A stretch of DNA of 64,000 nt, taken from the NCBI RefSeq assembly GCF_002847285.1, contig NZ_CP025407.1, forward strand, positions 2,358,501 to 2,422,500, read 5' to 3'. A model generated the notes under the pieces. It ran no database searches. It worked only from the letters and a program-made list of their open reading frames with translations, and was not told where the DNA came from. Below are positions 60,774-64,000 of this stretch, one piece after another. Source of the DNA: Streptomyces sp. CMB-StM0423. GTDB taxonomy: Bacteria > Actinomycetota > Actinomycetes > Streptomycetales > Streptomycetaceae. A program made the translations under genes and the position numbers. Position 1 is the stretch's first letter; every line of letters starts with the position of its first letter.

Positions 60774-60859
60774 CCGGCCGCGGAGCGGGCAGCGCTTTCC
60801 CCGCCCCTCCGCGGCCGGGTCGTACCCTTGAGCGCGCGGCCGGTCCGGCCGCGCGCTCA
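60774..60859. terminator. Double hairpin between convergent genes
   Basis: First hairpin 60774-60818 with perfect 12-bp arms (CCGGCCGCGGAG). Second, 60829-60859, is a 31-base near-perfect palindrome (TGAGCGCGCGGCCGG arms) whose end is the stop codon of the tetR-type gene. Together they stop transcription from both sides. Confidence 0.7.
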
Positions 60860-61471
60860 GGCGTGCGGCGACAGCAGGGCGCGCAGGCCGCTGCGGAGTT
60901 CGCCCTCGACGTCCTTGAAGACCGCCCGCTGCACGATGGACCCCTGGACGAGCGCCATCAGGGCGCGGACGACGTGGTCGGTCGGGATGTCCGCGCGCAG
61001 GTGGCCCGCGTCCTGGTAGGTGCGGACGGCCTCGGCCCACATGGCGCGCATCCGGTCGTAGCCGGCGGTCAGGGTCGCGGCCAGCCTTTCGTCGCGCAGG
61101 GTCTCGCTCCAGACCTGCACGATCAGCTCGGCGAACGCGCCCGGCCGGTCCGCCCCCGAGTTGCGGGCCTGCTCTTCCAGTACGTGGCTCAGCACCTCGT
61201 CGATGACGTGGTCGAGGGGGCGCAGCGGGGCCTCGCGGGCGGCGGACTCGAAGGCCAGCCGCATCCGCTCGAACGCCTCCTCGGCGACGGCCGTGATCAG
61301 GTCGTTCTTGCCGCGGAAGTAGCGGTAGACGGCGCCGGAGGAGAGCCCGGTCTCCTGGAAGACGTCCTGCATCGACGTGGCGTGGAACCCGTTGCGCGTG
61401 AAGCAGCGCCGCGCGCCGTCCAGGATCTGCCGGCGCCGGGCGTCCAGGTGGGCCTGGGATACGCGAGCCAT
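60857..61471 (-). CDS. TetR-family regulator
   Basis: 204 residues from ATG 61471. HTH at residues 14-60: RRQILDGARRCFTRNGFHAT, SMQDVFQETGLSSGAVYRYF. The C-terminal ligand domain has RPGAFAELIVQVWSETLRDE and VVRALMALVQGSIVQRAV. Divergent from a membrane protein gene and flanked by two matching operator-like boxes, so it probably represses itself and that gene. Confidence 0.9.
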   Translation of the reverse strand: MARVSQAHLDARRRQILDGARRCFTRNGFHATSMQDVFQETGLSSGAVYRYFRGKNDLITAVAEEAFERMRLAFESAAREAPLRPLDHVIDEVLSHVLEEQARNSGADRPGAFAELIVQVWSETLRDERLAATLTAGYDRMRAMWAEAVRTYQDAGHLRADIPTDHVVRALMALVQGSIVQRAVFKDVEGELRSGLRALLSPHA

Positions 61472-61481
61472 GGCCGACAGA

Positions 61482-61557
61482 GTAAAACGAACGTTCCTTC
61501 TTGACAAGTGCCGGTGATCGCGCGCAGGGTGAGGATCGTAAAACGAACGATCCTTCT
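61482..61557. promoter_or_regulatory. Two operator boxes and promoter between divergent genes
   Basis: A 20-bp box occurs at 61482-61501 and again at 61538-61557, differing at one base (GTAAAACGAACG then T or A, then TCCTTCT). The second lies inside an inverted repeat GGATCGT...ACGATCC. A TTGACA at 61501 could be the -35 element of the + strand gene. Likely TetR sites. Confidence 0.65.
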
Positions 61558-61577
61558 CTTTATGATCGAGGCCCCCG

Positions 61578-62552
61578 ATGTCCTCCACCCGCAGCGTGCT
61601 CGCGGTCGTCTTCCTGGTCCCCGCCCTCGTTGCCCTCGCCCTCTGGGCGTTCGTCTGGCCCAACGCCCGGCTCGCGCCGCGCGACCTGCCCCTCGGCGTC
61701 GCGGGCCCCGCGCAGGCCACCGCGCCGCTCAAGGCGCAACTGGCCGAGCGCGAGGGCGCCTTCGAGGTGCACGGGTACGCCGATGCGGACGCGGCCCGTA
61801 CCGCGATCGAGGAGCGCGAGGTCTACGGCGCCGTCGTCGCCTCCCCCGACGGACCCGAGCTGCTGGTGGCCACCGCCGCCGGGCCCAGCGTGGCGCAGAT
61901 GCTCACCGAGGCCGTCGGGGAGCAGGCGGGGAAGCCGGTGCCCACGGAGGACGTGGTCCCGCTGCCGTCCGCGGACCCCCGCGGCTCCGCACTCAGCTCC
62001 AGCGTCCTGCCGCTCGCGCTGGCCGGCCTCCTGGTCGGCGGGCTGGTCACCCTGCTGGGGCTGCGGGGCGGTCGCGGGGTGCTCGCCGTGGTGGGCGCGG
62101 CCGCGGCCGTCGGCCTCGTCGCCGCCGCGCTCGCGGACAGTTGGCTCGGCGCCCTGGCCGGCGACTGGTGGGCGGAGGCGGGCGCGCTCGGCCTCACGGT
62201 CCTCGCGGGCGCCGCGGCGGTCGCGGGCCTCGGCGCGGTGCTCGGCCGGGCCGGGATGGGCCTCGGCAGCCTGCTGGTGATGCTCCTCGGCAACCCGTTC
62301 TCGGGCGTCACCTCGGCCCCCGAACTGCTCCCCGAGCCGGCGGGGATGCTCGGCCGGCTGCTGCCCCCGGGCGCGGGCGGCTCCCTGACCCGCTCCGTCG
62401 CCCACTTCGACGGCAACGGCGCCGCCGGCCCGCTCACGGTCCTCGCCGGCTGGTCCCTCGCCGGCCTGGCGCTGCTGGCGCTCGGCCCGCTGCTCGCCCG
62501 CCGCCGCGCCCCGGAGGCCGCGCGGCCTGCCGCCGAAAGCGTCGCGGTCTAG
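61578..62552 (+). CDS. Membrane protein, ABC-2/YhgE-like
   Basis: 324 residues. One N-terminal helix (VLAVVFLVPALVALALWAFV), an exposed part of about 120 residues (DLPLGVAGPAQATAPLKAQL, EREVYGAVVASPDGPELLVA), then five or six helices. This layout is that of DUF3533/YhgE-Pip and ABC-2 permease proteins. Probably controlled by the adjacent TetR regulator; may act in export or stress resistance. Confidence 0.7.
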   Translation: MSSTRSVLAVVFLVPALVALALWAFVWPNARLAPRDLPLGVAGPAQATAPLKAQLAEREGAFEVHGYADADAARTAIEEREVYGAVVASPDGPELLVATAAGPSVAQMLTEAVGEQAGKPVPTEDVVPLPSADPRGSALSSSVLPLALAGLLVGGLVTLLGLRGGRGVLAVVGAAAAVGLVAAALADSWLGALAGDWWAEAGALGLTVLAGAAAVAGLGAVLGRAGMGLGSLLVMLLGNPFSGVTSAPELLPEPAGMLGRLLPPGAGGSLTRSVAHFDGNGAAGPLTVLAGWSLAGLALLALGPLLARRRAPEAARPAAESVAV

Positions 62553-62567
62553 CGCCGCCCCCGCACG

Positions 62568-62609
62568 GAGCCCGTACGGCCCCGGCCAGCAGGCCGGCCG
62601 CACGGGCTC
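62568..62609 (+). terminator. Terminator hairpin
   Basis: GAGCCCGT and ACGGGCTC arms with an inner CCGGCC/GGCCGG hairpin, just after the membrane protein gene. Confidence 0.65.
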
Positions 62610-62738
62610 GTTGACGTGTACGCGATGTGATCATACGCTCCACGCGTCGGTCCCGGTCGCGCCCGCGACGTGTGGTTTTCCCGGGTGCGCCCAGCCGCCG
62701 TCCCCCCACAACTCCGTACCGTCATCCCGGAGGAGCAT

Positions 62739-64000
62739 GTGAAGAGACGTCACGCGGCCGCCTGGGCCGCCTCCGCACTCGCCGCCGCCCTCGCGGCGAC
62801 CGGCGCGCTCGCCGGGCCCGCGACCGCGGCGCCCGAGGCGACCGCGGCCGGCCCCCAGGCCCGTATCGCCACCGCCACCGATCCCGTCACGCACGACGAG
62901 AACGACCGCGTGCCCGAGGGCGCGGAATGGACCCAGCACTACTTCCCCTCCGCCGACGACTCCGGCACCGAGCTGCACGCCGACGTGCTGCTGCCCGAAG
63001 GGCTGGAGAAGGGCGAGGAGGTGCCCGTCATCCTGTCCGTCGGGCCGTACTTCGCGCACGCCGGCGCGACCGGCGACGAGGGCTGGTCGCACACCGGACC
63101 CTCCTCGCGGTTCCAGGACTTCACCGAGGGCGCCGACATCTTCGCGGAGGGCTACGCCTTCGTGATGGTCGACCTGCGCGGCTTCGGCGGCTCCACGGGC
63201 TGCCTCGACTGGGCCGGGCCCGGCGAACAGGCCGACGTGAAGGCCGCGATCGACTGGGCCGCCGGCCGGCCGTGGTCGACCGGCGCGGTCGGCATGTACG
63301 GCAAGTCGTACGACGGCGTGACCGGGCTGATCGGCAACAACCTTGACCAGCCGGCCCTGAAGGCCGTCGTGTCGCAGGAGCCGGTCTGGGACATGTACCA
63401 GTACATCTACTCCAACGGCGTGCCGCGCCCCAACGTCACCGGCACCGCCAACGCGTACAACGACATCGCGACCATCCCCCCGCTGGCCGACGACGACCCC
63501 CGCTACGCGGCCAACGCCCGCTGGGAGGAGACCCATCCGGAGTGCCTGACGGAGAACTCCGCCGGCTACCGGATCTCCGACCAGGACAGCAAGCACTGGA
63601 AGTCCCGTGACCTCGCGCGGCAGGCCAAGGGCAGCGACACTCCCCTCTTCGTCACGCAGGGCTTCATCGAGCCCAACACGAAGCCCGAGGAGATGGAGGA
63701 GTACCTGGACAACCACCGCGGCCCCGAGCGCGGTTGGCTCGGCCAGTGGGACCACGTCCGCGGCGGCGACCGCGTGCCCGACGGCCGGCTGGCGATGGGC
63801 CGCGAGGGCTGGTACGACGAGACGCTCTCCTTCTTCGACCAGTATCTGAAGGGCGAGAAGCCGACCGTCCGCTACCCGAAGTACGCCATGGAGGACAACA
63901 GCGGCGACTGGCGCGCGCAGAGCACCTGGCCGGTCGTCGAGCGGCGCGCGAGCATCTCCCTGGGCGGCGGCTCGTACGTCGACGACGGCGGCGCGTCCGC
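62739..64000 (+). CDS. Secreted S15/CocE-type hydrolase, cut by right edge
   Basis: GTG 62739 has a GGAGGAG box; the frame runs open to the window end (420 codons). Signal peptide: KRRHAAAWAASALAAALAA with cleavage near ATA-AP. YFPSADDSGTELHADVLLPE, GYAFVMVDLRGFGGSTGCLD and the nucleophile elbow YGKSYDGVTGL (Ser near 189) match X-Pro dipeptidyl-peptidase/CocE hydrolases. It should hydrolyse peptides or esters outside the cell. The C-terminal part lies beyond the window. Confidence 0.85.
   Translation, partial: MKRRHAAAWAASALAAALAATGALAGPATAAPEATAAGPQARIATATDPVTHDENDRVPEGAEWTQHYFPSADDSGTELHADVLLPEGLEKGEEVPVILSVGPYFAHAGATGDEGWSHTGPSSRFQDFTEGADIFAEGYAFVMVDLRGFGGSTGCLDWAGPGEQADVKAAIDWAAGRPWSTGAVGMYGKSYDGVTGLIGNNLDQPALKAVVSQEPVWDMYQYIYSNGVPRPNVTGTANAYNDIATIPPLADDDPRYAANARWEETHPECLTENSAGYRISDQDSKHWKSRDLARQAKGSDTPLFVTQGFIEPNTKPEEMEEYLDNHRGPERGWLGQWDHVRGGDRVPDGRLAMGREGWYDETLSFFDQYLKGEKPTVRYPKYAMEDNSGDWRAQSTWPVVERRASISLGGGSYVDDGGAS

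Overview
The window is high-GC actinobacterial DNA, most like Streptomyces or a close relative. The supporting signs are GTG and TTG starts with overlapping stop/start codons, DUF317 proteins, an XRE/DUF397 gene pair, Methyltransf_19 (DUF574) methyltransferases, Tat signal peptides and an SPW-repeat protein. It divides into an accessory part (about 1-46 kb) and an ordinary chromosomal part (46-64 kb).

Region 1 (about 0.5-23.2 kb, all + strand) is the cargo and transfer part of an integrated conjugative element or plasmid. It holds a MoxR-like ATPase paired with a VWA/HExxH protein, a relaxase-like protein, DUF317 proteins, a TraD/TraG-type coupling ATPase, a family of helical proteins that share a C-terminal winged-helix module, and a tightly coupled trio: PP-loop (PAPS-reductase-like) protein, DNA cytosine methyltransferase and DnaB-N-domain protein. 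At least three genes are frameshifted or partly deleted, and several genes have their best ribosome-binding site in front of ATT, ATC, ACG or CTG. No integrase or replication initiator is visible in the window.

Region 2 (23.2-29.5 kb) is patchy and decayed. It has a DUF397/XRE regulator pair, a methyltransferase, a sigma-like small protein, one intact DUF5655-type gene and two decayed copies of it. It ends at a 3' fragment of tRNA-Lys with its terminator (minus strand).

Region 3 (29.5-46 kb) is a defence island with a complete type I-E CRISPR-Cas system: cas3, cse1, cse2, cas7, cas5, cas6e, cas1 and cas2, all on the minus strand. A 62-repeat array starts beside cas3 and a 7-repeat array lies beyond cas2. 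The short array is preceded by a fragment of a second cas3 start and a homologous leader, so it looks like the remnant of a second tandem I-E locus. Between cas3 and cse1 lie two degenerate repeats around a 35-nt pseudo-spacer, followed by a strong hairpin. This is a candidate crRNA-like regulatory RNA and the most interesting object in the window. The island ends at a second tRNA 3' fragment (tRNA-Arg-like, plus strand).

Region 4 (46-64 kb) is chromosomal: a peptidoglycan amidase with a small Tat-leader protein beside it, four methyltransferase-type genes (one fused to a MerR head), a GNAT acetyltransferase, an ABC transporter, a class V aminotransferase, a secreted sulfatase, an AlkD-like repair protein, an SPW membrane protein, a TetR regulator with a divergent membrane protein, and the start of a secreted S15/CocE-type hydrolase that runs off the right edge.
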